Positions 51,323-60,634 of a stretch of 64,000 nt of DNA are shown here, piece after piece (position 1 is the stretch's first letter; each line of letters begins with the position of its first letter). Where the stretch lies: assembly GCF_025517535.1 (NCBI RefSeq), contig NZ_JAOPKC010000013.1, positions 1 to 64,000 of the forward strand. Reading direction: 5' to 3'. A model generated the notes under the pieces. It saw nothing but the letters and a program-made list of their open reading frames with translations. It did not search any database and was not told the origin of the DNA. A program made the translations under genes and the position numbers. Source of the DNA: Halapricum hydrolyticum (GTDB lineage: Archaea > Halobacteriota > Halobacteria > Halobacteriales > Haloarculaceae).

Positions 51323-51961
51323 TCACGTTTTCGAGCGCCGGTACTTCTCGAGAATCGTCTCTCCCGAGGACGCGCCGATCCGCTCGGCCCCTGCCTCAAA
51401 CAGTTTCTCTGCCCGCTCCCATGTGTCGATCCCGCCGGCGGCCTTGACAGGTAGATACGTCGAGAGCAACTCGACGTCGTCGGTCGTCGCTCCGCCGTCG
51501 GCAAAGCCCGTCGCAGTCTTGAGATAGGCGGCGTCGGCCTCGGCTGCGAGGCGGGCAGCACGGTGTTTTTCGTCATCGGCGAGCAGCGGCGCCTCGACGA
51601 TGACTTTGACTGGGCGAGTCGTCGCCGCGACGACTTCCGCGATGTCCCAGCGGAACGTTTCGTCTTCGCCCGCCCGCAGAAGCCCGAGGTTCGCAACCAT
51701 ATCGAGTTCGTCGGCTCCGGCCTCGACGAGCGCCGCAGCCTCCTCGGTTTTGATCGCACTCGTGTGCTGTCCGTGCGGGAACCCGACGACCGTCGTCACT
51801 GCGACGCTCGAGGCATACTCGGCGGCCATCGACACGTAGCATGGCGGGACACAGGCGCGCATGCCGGTCTCGATGGCGACGTCGAGCACCGCCCGAACGT
51901 CCGCAGGCGTCGTCGTCGGCCCCAGGACCGTGTGTTCGATCCGCGCGGCGATGTCGTCCAT
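51323..51961 (-). CDS. deoC: Deoxyribose-phosphate aldolase
   Basis: 212 residues, class I aldolase TIM barrel. Seen: HTVLGPTTTPADV near the start, VVGFPHGQH, DELDMVANLG with Asp87, VKVIVEAPLL, the Schiff-base Lys148 in YLKTATGFADGGAT and proton-relay Lys173 in LPVKAAGGI. It splits 2-deoxyribose 5-phosphate into glyceraldehyde 3-phosphate and acetaldehyde in nucleoside salvage. I chose ATG 51961; the longer open frame is antisense of the next gene. It converges on the surface-protein gene. Confidence 0.94.
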   Translation of the reverse strand: MDDIAARIEHTVLGPTTTPADVRAVLDVAIETGMRACVPPCYVSMAAEYASSVAVTTVVGFPHGQHTSAIKTEEAAALVEAGADELDMVANLGLLRAGEDETFRWDIAEVVAATTRPVKVIVEAPLLADDEKHRAARLAAEADAAYLKTATGFADGGATTDDVELLSTYLPVKAAGGIDTWERAEKLFEAGAERIGASSGETILEKYRRSKT

Positions 51962-52040
51962 ACCGGCTGGACGGCGGCCAGCGCCAAAAGCGCATCTCCG
52001 GACCGCTATCCTTTCGGTCGTGGCGAACGGCCACATCGGT

Positions 52041-52901
52041 ATGGCACTCCTTCCGAGCGGGCTCGTCGTGCCGCCGCTCCCGCACCTCGTGGTGCTGCTA
52101 ATCGGAACCGCAACAGTGACTGCGTTCCTGCTCGCGCTCGAGCCGCGGGTCACACAGGGCCACGTGCTGGCGTTCACGCCGTGGATGATCATGGGCGCGA
52201 GCGCGCACGCGCTCCACCAGATCGACCCGGGCATGTACCCGGCCTGGGCCGAGCCGCTGTTCGGCGCCCCGGCTGTCTACGTGACGACGTTCATCGCGCT
52301 CGGGGTCGTCTGGGCGATCTTTGCGTTCCGGGCCAGTCTGCGCCCCCACAAAGACCGGGTCGCGCGTGATCTCGGCGTGACGGGTGCAGTCGTATTGCTC
52401 GGACTGGTCGTCTTCGCGAGCCAGCAGGACACGCTTGCCGGTGCCGAACCAGTCTGGTCGGCCGCGGGCATCGTCATCACGGTCCCAATAACCCTCGGGA
52501 TCTACTTCGGGATGGCCTATCTCACGACCGACGTCGTCGCCAAGACGCGACTCGTCGGCGGGCTCGTGGTCTTCGCGCACGCCCTGGACGGGATTACGAC
52601 CGCTATCGGGATCGACGTGCTCGGAACGGCAGAACGCTCGCCGCTCCCCCGGACGATCATGGACATCGCCGGCGAATTGCCGATCTCCGGGGCGGTCGGC
52701 GTCGGCTGGCTGTTCGTCGTCGTCAAGCTCGCGCTCGCGGTCGTCATCGTCTACGCCTTCGCCGACTATCTCGAGGCCGAACCCGTCCGCGGGAACCTCG
52801 CGTTCGCTGTCATCGTCGCGCTCGGTCTCGGACCGGCTATCAACAACGTCGTGATCTTTGCACTCCACAGCGAGGCGACGCTCGCCGCTATCGCTGGCTG
52901 A
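52041..52901 (+). CDS. DUF63 integral membrane protein
   Basis: 286 residues, seven to eight membrane helices. The DUF63 signature is seen in TPWMIMGASAHALHQ and LVVFAHALDGITTAIGIDVLG (a conserved GASAHALH and AHALDGxT pair), with LGLGPAINNVVIFALHSE at the C-terminus. DUF63 is archaea-specific with unknown function; conserved His/Asp within membranes suggest a transport or rhomboid-like enzymatic role, which is speculation. Divergent from deoC, 79 bases between starts. Confidence 0.87.
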   Translation: MALLPSGLVVPPLPHLVVLLIGTATVTAFLLALEPRVTQGHVLAFTPWMIMGASAHALHQIDPGMYPAWAEPLFGAPAVYVTTFIALGVVWAIFAFRASLRPHKDRVARDLGVTGAVVLLGLVVFASQQDTLAGAEPVWSAAGIVITVPITLGIYFGMAYLTTDVVAKTRLVGGLVVFAHALDGITTAIGIDVLGTAERSPLPRTIMDIAGELPISGAVGVGWLFVVVKLALAVVIVYAFADYLEAEPVRGNLAFAVIVALGLGPAINNVVIFALHSEATLAAIAG

Positions 52902-53418
52902 TACCCCGACGGCACTGTTTTTTCGATACTCGGGCTGAACATCAGTCAGGCATACGCGAGTCGGCAGGACGACCGTCCGATCGAAAGGAATCGTAGCCGA
53001 CTCCACGCAGTGTATTGTGGCCGCGTCACAGGTTGGCCCTGTGTCGAACGGGACGCCGCAACCGGGCGTGGATGTCCGGCAGGCACGGTCGTCATCTGGA
53101 CGTCACGAACGTGTAGGAAGTGCCCCGCGTTCGGGAAGGGGAAGCCAATAGACGAGTATCGGGACGTATTCTGCACAGTGGCTGAGACGGATCTCGAAGC
53201 TCCCGTATCGGCTCCTGTCATCAGCTACCAGAGGGTGACTGATACGGAGTGCCGTGACGACTTGCAGCTCCGGCCGCATGTCGGTCTGGAGAATCGAACG
53301 ACTGGACTCGGTATCTTTCGGGTAAGACTGCTGTTCCGTCGTTGATCGAGACCGCGAGGAGTGCTGCAGCTATGTGGTGCGAAAAAATAAAAAACGTCAG
53401 GAGTCGGCGAAGGCCGAC
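52902..53418. other. Intergenic region between DUF63 gene and S-layer gene
   Basis: About 500 bases with no convincing coding signal on either strand (open frames at 53010-53345 and 52946-53221 lack haloarchaeal codon bias and family likeness). The right end contains the S-layer terminator; nothing else recognisable. Confidence 0.5.
53381..53418 (-). terminator. Terminator of the S-layer gene
   Basis: Read on the minus strand, the stop codon is followed by GTCGGC-CTTC-GCCGAC (53403-53418) and then a T-rich run with two stretches of Ts (53381-53395): a hairpin with oligo-U, consistent with termination of this highly expressed transcript. Confidence 0.7.
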
Positions 53419-56400
53419 TTAGTTGTTGCGGCGGACGGCGAGCAGCGCAGCACCGAGCAGCGCGACGAGCGCGACGGCGATACCGAAGCCGGGTCCGCCA
53501 CCATCACCTTCTTCGGTGGTGGTGGTCTCCGTCGGCGTGTCCGTCGGCGTGTCCGTCGGCGTGTCCGTCGGCGTGTCCGTCGGCGTGTCCGTCGGCGTGT
53601 CCGTCGGCGTGTCCGTCGGGCCGGGCACTCTGACAGTCGCACTATCAGTCACCGGGTTGCCGTCAGCGTCGGTGTACGGAGCGTCGGCGTCCGGGAAGTC
53701 GTAGGCCTGGTTGTCGTTGTCGTCCAGGTGCGGCATGGCCGTGACCTGGTTGTCACCGGCAGACAGCGACGTGTCGAGGAGGACCTCGACGTTGTCGACC
53801 GTGCCAGGCTCGAAGTAGTCGGAGTGACCGATGACGTTGCCGTCAGCGTCGTGGATCACGATGAAGCCACCTTCGGGCAGGTAGGCCTCACGGACCGTGA
53901 CTACGTCGCCGGATTCACTCTGCTGGCTGCGGAAGTCGACCGTAGCGACGGGCGGCTCCTGCAGCGTGTAGGTGACCTCGTCACCGTTGATCGAAGCGGT
54001 GATCTGGTCACCGGCGCTCAGATCGCTGAGATCGAACGCAGCGCTGAAGCTGCCGTCGTCCTGCACGGTCGCGTCAACAGTGTCGACCAGACCCGGACCG
54101 GAGACTTCGATGGTGTAGGTCGTGCCGGCGTCCTCGGAGGTGGTGCCGGAGATGACCTGCTCTTCAGCGGCGAAGAGCTCGAGGTCTTCGTCGAGCTGTG
54201 CCGGTGCGCTGACCTGCAAGCTCTCCGTGATAGGCTGGTAACCGGCCGGTCGCGTCGTCAGCGAGTACTCGCCGAGCGACGCGCCCGCCGGAATCGGAAT
54301 CGAGACCATGCCGTTCTCGTCAGAGGTCTCGGATTCGATCACGTTGCCGTTGGGGTCCTCGAGGGACACCTCGGCGAAGCTGATCGGGTCGTCCGTCGCC
54401 GCGGCGGTCACGGTGACGTTGACCGAGCCACCGGGCGTGGCGGTCTCGGAGGCGAGGCCGAGGTCGACCTGCTTGTTCGAGCGCAGGACGTCGAAGACGA
54501 TGTCATCGCCTTCGATGGTCTTGGTGACCGGGCCGGAAGCGTCGCCGCTGAGCAGCTCGATGATGCCTTCACCGGTACCCGTCGGGGTCACGGTGAGGTA
54601 CCCGACCTGACCCTGTTCGTAGGGGATGTTCGGGTACGGAGCATCGTTGTCCGTCACCAGCACGCTCGCGTCTTCCATTTCGGTGAACGTGTTGATGGTG
54701 TTCTCGTTGACCGGGTCAGAGGACGTGTTGATCGCGAAGTTGAGGCGCTGGACTGGCAGGTCGTTCTGATCTGCCGGGAAGGCCTCGACTCGGATCGTCT
54801 GGGTCACGTCGTTGGCCAGGATCAGGTTGCTCGTGTCCTCGTCTCGCGGGAGCAGGGCACCGGACTGGTCGTAGACCTGGACACGCGGGAGCTGACCTTC
54901 AGGCGTGTCGTACCATTCGGCCGTCGGCCCGTCAGCGTCGCCGGTATCGAATCCGCTCTCGCTCGTGTATGCGGACAGGTTGAATTTCGGAACGAACTCG
55001 CCGTTGTCGTCCGCGTCAGTCGGGTTGACGTCGAACGTGACGAGACCGCTCTCGTTGTTCAGCTGGACCTTCGAACCGTCCGCATCATTGCCCAGCGTGT
55101 CGTGGAACACGACCTCGGCGGCACCGACGCTACCGTCGATGTAGCCGAGCTGTGAGTCGTCGAGCATGGTCCCGTTGATCGGGGTGCCGAGTGCGTCAGT
55201 GACCTGACCCTCGACTCGGTACCATCGGTCGTCGCTGATGGTCATCGTGTCCACGCCTTCGAGGGACGTGAAGTTGTCTTCAACCGTGTTTTCGACAGCG
55301 AACGTCTCGTACGTCGTCTCGTTGACGTTGGTGCCGAGGATCGTGGTGTCGATGCTGGGGTTCGCAGCGTGGAAGACGCCTTCGTCGTCAGCCGTCTTGT
55401 ACGACGCGTCGGGCGTCGTGATCTGGAGCTGGAAGGCGTCGGCATCGCGGTCGCTGTTGTTGGTGAAGCCGAAGGCTTCGTCAGCATCCGCGCCGTCAGT
55501 CTCGGTGCTGACGTAGCTGCTGTTCTGGATGTCGTCGATCACGTAGGTGCCGTTCGCGGGATCGCTAGCGTCCACGTCGAAGTGGACCTTGTGCGTGCCC
55601 GGCGAGTCGTCTTGGGTGGCACCGACGATGCCGACGAAGGGTTCGCCGTCGAGTTCGGCATCAGCGAGGTCGTTCAGATCGACCTCTTCACCGGCGATAC
55701 CTTCAGTCAGATCGACCGGCTCACCGCTCGCGTTGGTGAGCTCGAACGCGATCTGATCGTACTCGACACCCTTCGTGAGAGTGAAGACGTCACCGTCTTC
55801 AGTGGTCTTGAAGCCGCTGTAGTCGCTGGTGTTCTCCGGCAGGAACTCGACCTGCAGCGAGTCGTCAGCAGTGAGATCAACCGTGCGGACCGCAGCGCGG
55901 TCGACTTCCTGCTGTTCGAGCGCTTTGTCCTGCAGGTTCAGGTCAGCGTACTGGTACGCCGTAAAGGTCAGCTGCGAGATCTCGCTGGCGATGCCGGTCG
56001 TGCCAGCATTGTCGATCCCGCGCGGACCGAGCGTGATGTTCTCGAACTCGTACTCGCCGTCGTTGACGTTCGACGTCCGGGCGTCAGTCTCGGTGTCGAG
56101 ATCGTAGCCCGTCTGGGTAAGGCGGACCAGACCGTTGTTGACCGGCGCAAAGTTGTCGTACGGCGCGTTGACAACTGCTGAGAGGTCCACATTCTGGTCA
56201 CCGAGGATCGACTGCGTCGTCTCATTGTCGATGACGAACTCTTCGATCTGCAAGCCAGCAGCGTCGAGCGGAATCTCGACCGTGTCCTCACCAACGACGT
56301 TGACCTCGTGGACGATCTGCTCGTCGACCTCATCGGTCGAGGTCGGACGGATCAAGAACGCGTACTCGTCGCGGCTGTCACCATCAGCGAGGTCGACGTA

Positions 56401-58329
56401 CTGAGCGTCAAGGACGTTGCCGTTCTGGGAGTCGACAGCAAGTTCGTCGTTGTCGTCAGCGTAGATCGTCGCGTTGATGCCAGCACCGCTGATATCCATG
56501 TCAGCGAACGTACCATCAACAGTTCCGTTCGGCTCGATGGCCGCGTTCGTCTCGTTACGGAGCTCGAAGGAGACCCGGTAGACGGTCATCCCCTCAAGGT
56601 CCTGTTCACCATCGTAGCCGAAGCGCTCGTTCGCGGAGTCGTTGACGCGGTTTTCGCCAGAGGTCTGAAGCGGCAGCACTTCAACGATGGCGGGTCCGTT
56701 AGCATCCTCTTCAAGGATGTCGATGTAAGTCGCCGACGAACTCTCATCAGCGAGAGCTTCGTTTTCGTACTGCGGATCCTCGACGGATTTGTCGACAACG
56801 TTCACCGGGTCGGCACCGCCGAGCGGAATCGGATCGCTGCCGAAGTAGTCCGGTTCTTCCGGCGAGTCAGCAGCATCGTGCGCTTCCTCGAGACCCTCGT
56901 AGTCGCCATCGGCCGTGTTTTCGAGTGTCGCGGTTACATCAGCATCCTGAGTCGGGGTTGCACTGAAGGATGCCTGGCCATTCTCATCTGTTTCGACGTG
57001 GAAGTAGAGAACGTCACCAGGATCTGCAGACCCGGGGTTCTCGTACACTATATCGGCAATGTTACCAGTGTCATCTCCATCCTGAGAGACATCACTGAAC
57101 GGACCAGTAACGTTGATGTAACCTCTGACCTCACCCATATCGGTACCGGGATCGGTACTCTTCTGAGTGTTCAGCGCGAAGTCATCCTGGCTGTCGTTCA
57201 GCTGGATGCTGTACGTTTCCTCGAAGGTGGCGAGGTTTTCACCGTCTGCGGTGAACTCAAGATCGGCTTCCTGCGGCGCGACCGTGATGTCCTTGTAGCC
57301 GATGAAGCCGCCCTCGTCAGTGCCGAGGTTCCACGTACCAGCGTCGTTCATCGTGAGCGTGAACCCGAAGGAGCCGTCACCAGCAGAGTCGGAGGTCTTC
57401 TGGGACGAGCCAGCGGGTCCTCGAACGCGCAGGTTGTAGTCCGGAAGCGGACCATCAGCGTTCGAGATGTCGCCGCTCACGAAGACGGTCTGGCGGTAGT
57501 CTGGCTCTTCGACGACAGTACCGTCGACAGAGACATCACCGTTAACGTTGAGCCGGGTGTCGATCAGGGCGAACCCTTCGTTTCCGTCATCGCTGGGGTT
57601 GTTGCTGGTCCCCACGAAGACCGTGTAGCTCGGCTCAGCGGTAGCGCCATCGTCGGACGGGTAGTCGTTCAGGAAGTCGTTCTCCTCGTCGACTTCGTCG
57701 AACGTCCGCGTGATCTGGAATTCACCGTTGCCGGTGTCAGAGGACGTAACGACGCTGTAGTTAGCCGCTGCGGAGTTGTCGGTGTTAATGTCGTTGTCGT
57801 AGGCGAGCGTGTAGTTCAGATCGTAATCCACGAGCATCCCGGGATACTTCGAAATGTTCCCGCTGATCGTGGTCGTCTCGCCCTGGATGACCTCTTGAGA
57901 GTCCCCGTCGAGCTGGACGAGGTAATTGCTCGTATTGTATGTCTGCGAATACGTATTGTCACTGCTGTCGGTGATATTGACCCTGCTGGGACCGTCAAGG
58001 GTCTTACCGGCCTCTAGCGTGACGTTGATGGTTCCCGTGTTGCTATCGGCGTCGTTGGAACCACCATCCGTTACGGAGATCGTATTCACTGTTTCACCGT
58101 CGACAATATTTTCAACGGTGATCTGTTCGCCATCAGCGACGCTCACGTTCACCGTGAAGTCGTCGCCAACTGTGTCCTGGTTCGCGATGGTGTCGAACGA
58201 ACTACTGTCCACGTTCGCAGCAGCACCACCGGTGAACGCAACACCCATCGCAAATGCCGATCCGACCATCAGCACTGCGAGGAATATCGCGCGCAGTTTC
58301 TCACCAGGTGTGGTATTATTACCTGTCAT
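53419..58329 (-). CDS. csg: S-layer glycoprotein
   Basis: 1,636 residues. The N-terminus MTGNNTTPGEKLRAIFLAVLMVGSAFAMGVAFTGGAAAN is the haloarchaeal S-layer signal peptide (cleaved after AAA). The ectodomain is an acidic chain of Ig-like domains (visible repeats of D-N-G-x-F-x-V and PV strands) with many N-x-S/T glycosylation sites. Near the end seven TDTP units form an O-glycosylated stalk, followed by TETTTTEEGDGGGPGFG and the PGF-CTERM helix (GIAVALVALLGAALLAVRRNN) for ArtA-dependent lipid anchoring. It is roughly twice the length of Haloferax or Halobacterium S-layer proteins. Long leader and strong promoter are listed separately. Confidence 0.93.
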   Translation of the reverse strand: MTGNNTTPGEKLRAIFLAVLMVGSAFAMGVAFTGGAAANVDSSSFDTIANQDTVGDDFTVNVSVADGEQITVENIVDGETVNTISVTDGGSNDADSNTGTINVTLEAGKTLDGPSRVNITDSSDNTYSQTYNTSNYLVQLDGDSQEVIQGETTTISGNISKYPGMLVDYDLNYTLAYDNDINTDNSAAANYSVVTSSDTGNGEFQITRTFDEVDEENDFLNDYPSDDGATAEPSYTVFVGTSNNPSDDGNEGFALIDTRLNVNGDVSVDGTVVEEPDYRQTVFVSGDISNADGPLPDYNLRVRGPAGSSQKTSDSAGDGSFGFTLTMNDAGTWNLGTDEGGFIGYKDITVAPQEADLEFTADGENLATFEETYSIQLNDSQDDFALNTQKSTDPGTDMGEVRGYINVTGPFSDVSQDGDDTGNIADIVYENPGSADPGDVLYFHVETDENGQASFSATPTQDADVTATLENTADGDYEGLEEAHDAADSPEEPDYFGSDPIPLGGADPVNVVDKSVEDPQYENEALADESSSATYIDILEEDANGPAIVEVLPLQTSGENRVNDSANERFGYDGEQDLEGMTVYRVSFELRNETNAAIEPNGTVDGTFADMDISGAGINATIYADDNDELAVDSQNGNVLDAQYVDLADGDSRDEYAFLIRPTSTDEVDEQIVHEVNVVGEDTVEIPLDAAGLQIEEFVIDNETTQSILGDQNVDLSAVVNAPYDNFAPVNNGLVRLTQTGYDLDTETDARTSNVNDGEYEFENITLGPRGIDNAGTTGIASEISQLTFTAYQYADLNLQDKALEQQEVDRAAVRTVDLTADDSLQVEFLPENTSDYSGFKTTEDGDVFTLTKGVEYDQIAFELTNASGEPVDLTEGIAGEEVDLNDLADAELDGEPFVGIVGATQDDSPGTHKVHFDVDASDPANGTYVIDDIQNSSYVSTETDGADADEAFGFTNNSDRDADAFQLQITTPDASYKTADDEGVFHAANPSIDTTILGTNVNETTYETFAVENTVEDNFTSLEGVDTMTISDDRWYRVEGQVTDALGTPINGTMLDDSQLGYIDGSVGAAEVVFHDTLGNDADGSKVQLNNESGLVTFDVNPTDADDNGEFVPKFNLSAYTSESGFDTGDADGPTAEWYDTPEGQLPRVQVYDQSGALLPRDEDTSNLILANDVTQTIRVEAFPADQNDLPVQRLNFAINTSSDPVNENTINTFTEMEDASVLVTDNDAPYPNIPYEQGQVGYLTVTPTGTGEGIIELLSGDASGPVTKTIEGDDIVFDVLRSNKQVDLGLASETATPGGSVNVTVTAAATDDPISFAEVSLEDPNGNVIESETSDENGMVSIPIPAGASLGEYSLTTRPAGYQPITESLQVSAPAQLDEDLELFAAEEQVISGTTSEDAGTTYTIEVSGPGLVDTVDATVQDDGSFSAAFDLSDLSAGDQITASINGDEVTYTLQEPPVATVDFRSQQSESGDVVTVREAYLPEGGFIVIHDADGNVIGHSDYFEPGTVDNVEVLLDTSLSAGDNQVTAMPHLDDNDNQAYDFPDADAPYTDADGNPVTDSATVRVPGPTDTPTDTPTDTPTDTPTDTPTDTPTDTPTETTTTEEGDGGGPGFGIAVALVALLGAALLAVRRNN
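53531..53619 (-). repeat. 12-bp tandem repeats encoding the TDTP stalk
   Basis: About seven near-perfect copies of GTGTCCGTCGGC (plus-strand view) encode TDTP units. Copy number is likely to vary because the unit is in frame. Confidence 0.9.
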
Positions 58330-58480
58330 GTGTTAGTTGTCGTATCCTAAATCGTAGGATTCGTTTTCACGCACGTTGGTGCGTGACCGCGATGCAGTTT
58401 CCGTTGGATATGTCATGCTGTGTACCAGCCTCAGTTCTTGCTACGTCAGATACAATCTGATGGCGTCGTTAAATACTTTG
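58330..58480 (-). promoter_or_regulatory. S-layer promoter and structured 5' leader
   Basis: A TATA-like TATTTAA (minus strand, about 58468-58476) predicts a start near 58445-58450 and a leader of about 118 bases. The leader holds two perfect hairpins: TCACGCAC-GTTG-GTGCGTGA (58367-58386) and ATCCTA-AATCG-TAGGAT (58344-58360). The long leader contrasts with the leaderless genes nearby. Confidence 0.55.
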
Positions 58481-59485
58481 TGTCCTCGGGTGGCCCCCAA
58501 TGACAAGATATCTATACCTGAAAAGAGGCTTTACTCTGTCTTAGAAACCCAAATACTGAAGCCGTTTTCCCGATATCGATCGCCACCCAAATTCGCAATA
58601 TATGACAAGGTATGGACTGACAGTTTCGCGCCGCGTCAGACGTCCGAGTGACACGGTACCAACCAACGATGGAGGGCAGTAAAAGGTGCTCAAACACCCG
58701 TTTTAGAGGGGCTCGCCCTCCACTGCGCGAGCACGCGCGACCGCACAAAGACTATTTCTTTTTCGTCGGTCTATTTGTGTTCTCGTCGGTCACGCGATCT
58801 GCTTTCCGTCGACGGCACGGTGGCTCGCCAGTCCAGGATTCGTCGTACACCTCCCATTCCGGACGCGGCGTCGACTTCTGAATTTCTGACGACCTTTGCT
58901 CAGAAGTTCTCGAAAGAGCAGAAGGATGACTGCTTCGACGGTGTCACTCTTCCGTCAGGGAGATTCTCCGAGATCGATTCGATCAAATGAGTCGAAAGTA
59001 ATGATCGCTCCAGATCTCCCTATGCCTCACGGCCCGCTTCGCCCACCGTTCGCGTTCTTGGAGACTGCTCCCTATTCCTCACGGGTCACTCCGTTCCCCG
59101 CTCCTACTTCGAGGCCCCTCGCTTCGCTCGGCGTCTCGCTACTCCTCCGCGGTTCCTGACGTCGCCGCGCCGGTCTCGGAGAACCCCTCGCTTCGCTCGG
59201 CGTCTCCCTACTCGCGGATCACTCCGTTTCCCGCTCGTCCTTTCGGAGACTCTTCGCTACGCTCAGAGTCTCCCTATTCCTCGCGGGTCGTTTTACTCCC
59301 CGCTCGCTACTTCGAGGCCCCTCGCTTCGCTCGGCGCCTCGCTACTCCTCCGCGGTTCCTGACGTCACCGCGTCGGTCTCGGAGATTCTCGCTCCCTGCG
59401 GTCGCTCTGAATCTCCCTACTCCTCGCGGGTCGTTTCACTCCCCGCTCGTCTTTTCGGAGACCCCTCGCTTCGCTCGGCGTCTCC
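58481..59485. other. Repeat-rich intergenic region between S-layer gene and carA
   Basis: The left part (58481-59000) has no recognisable gene. It includes an inverted repeat TGGAGGGC (58670-58677) with GCCCTCCA (58715-58722), and inside it GGTG-CTCAAA-CACC; a small open frame at 58775-58990 ending SGRFSEIDSIK is not recognised. The right part (about 59010-59485) is a repeat cluster listed separately. Confidence 0.6.
59104..59385. repeat. 79-bp repeat pair in a 203-bp period, within a larger palindrome cluster
   Basis: 59104-59182 and 59307-59385 match at 76 of 79 bases. Both include CCTCGCTTCGCTCGG, which recurs at about 59186 and 59465. Surrounding bases show looser repeats of GTCTCCCTA(C/T)TC. 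The cluster runs to the end of carA. Confidence 0.9.
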
Positions 59486-60532
59486 CTACTCTTCGGCGAG
59501 TTCGAGCACATCGTCGAAGAAGCTCAGCGAATCGTGCGGCCCGGGATTCGCCTCGGGGTGATACTGCCGGGTGATGATCCCCAGCTCGTCGTTCTCCAGG
59601 CCCTCGGGCGTGTCGTCGTTGACGTTGATCTGGGTCACGTCGAGGTCGTCGCCGGGATCGGCCACGGTGTAGCCGTGGTTCTGCGTCGTCATCACGACCT
59701 GGTCGGTCCGCAGGTCGCGGACCGGCTGGTTGACGCCACGGTGGCCGAACTCCATCTTCTCGGTCTCGCCGCCCAGCGCGTTGGCGACGACCTGCTGGCC
59801 CAGACAGATCCCCGCGATCGGCACCTCGCCGACGTACGTGTCGACGACCTCACCGGCCCGCTCGAAGTTCTCGGGATCGCCCGGCCCGTTCGAGATGAAA
59901 AGCAGGTCCGGGTCGACCGACTCGATGTCGTCCTCGGTGGCGTCGTATGGCAGGACGTGCACCTCGGCGTCGCGCTCGACCAGCGAATCGATGATCGAGC
60001 CCTTTGCGCCGCAGTCGACCAGTGCGACCGTCGCGCCGTCGCCACCCTCGTTGTAGACGATCTCCTCGGAGACGCTGACCTGCGCGACGATGTCAGTGTG
60101 CTCGGACATGTGCTTGCACTGATGGAGCTGTTCGAGGGCGTCCGCCTCGGTCGCGTCCGGGCCGGCGGCGATCCCGCACTTCATCGCCCCCTCGTCGCGG
60201 ATCTCGGTCACGATGTCCCGCGTGTCGAGGTGATCGACGGCCGGCACGCCCTCACCTTCGAGCCACTCGGCGACGTCGTCGGTCAACTCGCGGGCGACGA
60301 CGGCGTTGGGCTGGACCCGATCGGACTCGAAGCGCTCCTCCCGGACGCCGTAATTGCCGATCAGCGGGTACGAGAAGGTCAGGATCTGCTCCTCGTAGGA
60401 GGGGTCGGTCAGACTCTCCTCGTATCCGGTGTAGGCGGTCGTGAACACCAGCTCTCCGTTGGCTGTCCCGGGGGCGCGTGCACGGGCCTCGACGATGCGT
60501 TCTCCTTCGAGCGCCAGGTAGGCGTCGGTCAT
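59486..60532 (-). CDS. carA: Carbamoyl-phosphate synthase small subunit
   Basis: 348 residues. The N-terminal CarA domain starts AYLALEGERIVEARA and contains GYEESLTDPSYEEQILTFSYPLIGNYG; the glutaminase domain has VALVDCGAKGSIIDSL, SNGPGDPENF, catalytic GICLGQQ (Cys) and YHPEANPGPHD (His). It supplies ammonia from glutamine to the large subunit for arginine and pyrimidine synthesis. carB is not in the window. The gene faces a divergent Lrp regulator across about 100 bases that contain a perfect palindrome. Confidence 0.96.
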   Translation of the reverse strand: MTDAYLALEGERIVEARARAPGTANGELVFTTAYTGYEESLTDPSYEEQILTFSYPLIGNYGVREERFESDRVQPNAVVARELTDDVAEWLEGEGVPAVDHLDTRDIVTEIRDEGAMKCGIAAGPDATEADALEQLHQCKHMSEHTDIVAQVSVSEEIVYNEGGDGATVALVDCGAKGSIIDSLVERDAEVHVLPYDATEDDIESVDPDLLFISNGPGDPENFERAGEVVDTYVGEVPIAGICLGQQVVANALGGETEKMEFGHRGVNQPVRDLRTDQVVMTTQNHGYTVADPGDDLDVTQINVNDDTPEGLENDELGIITRQYHPEANPGPHDSLSFFDDVLELAEE

Positions 60533-60583
60533 TACGAGATGCGTATGAAAGACCGGCAGATAAGCGTTGCTTTCGAAGCTCCG

Positions 60584-60598
60584 TTACGAAATTCGTAA
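60584..60598. promoter_or_regulatory. 15-bp palindrome in the carA-lrp divergent region
   Basis: TTACGAA-A-TTCGTAA, seven-base perfect arms around one base, lies 36 bases upstream of the lrp ATG and 52 bases upstream of the carA ATG. Typical size for an Lrp-type operator. Confidence 0.65.
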
Positions 60599-60634
60599 TA
60601 CTCAAGTGACGACCCCGGGAAGATACACACCTCG

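Noticed and set aside
53010..53345. 111-residue open frame between DUF63 and S-layer genes
   Set aside because: Cys/Arg-rich with no acidic bias or family match; treated as non-coding.
53531..53619. Twelve-base repeats read as a possible CRISPR
   Set aside because: No spacers; the repeat is the coding sequence of the TDTP stalk.
53374..58017. Long plus-strand frames opposite the S-layer gene
   Set aside because: Shadows of the S-layer gene; Val/Asp/Arg-rich composition without any domain.
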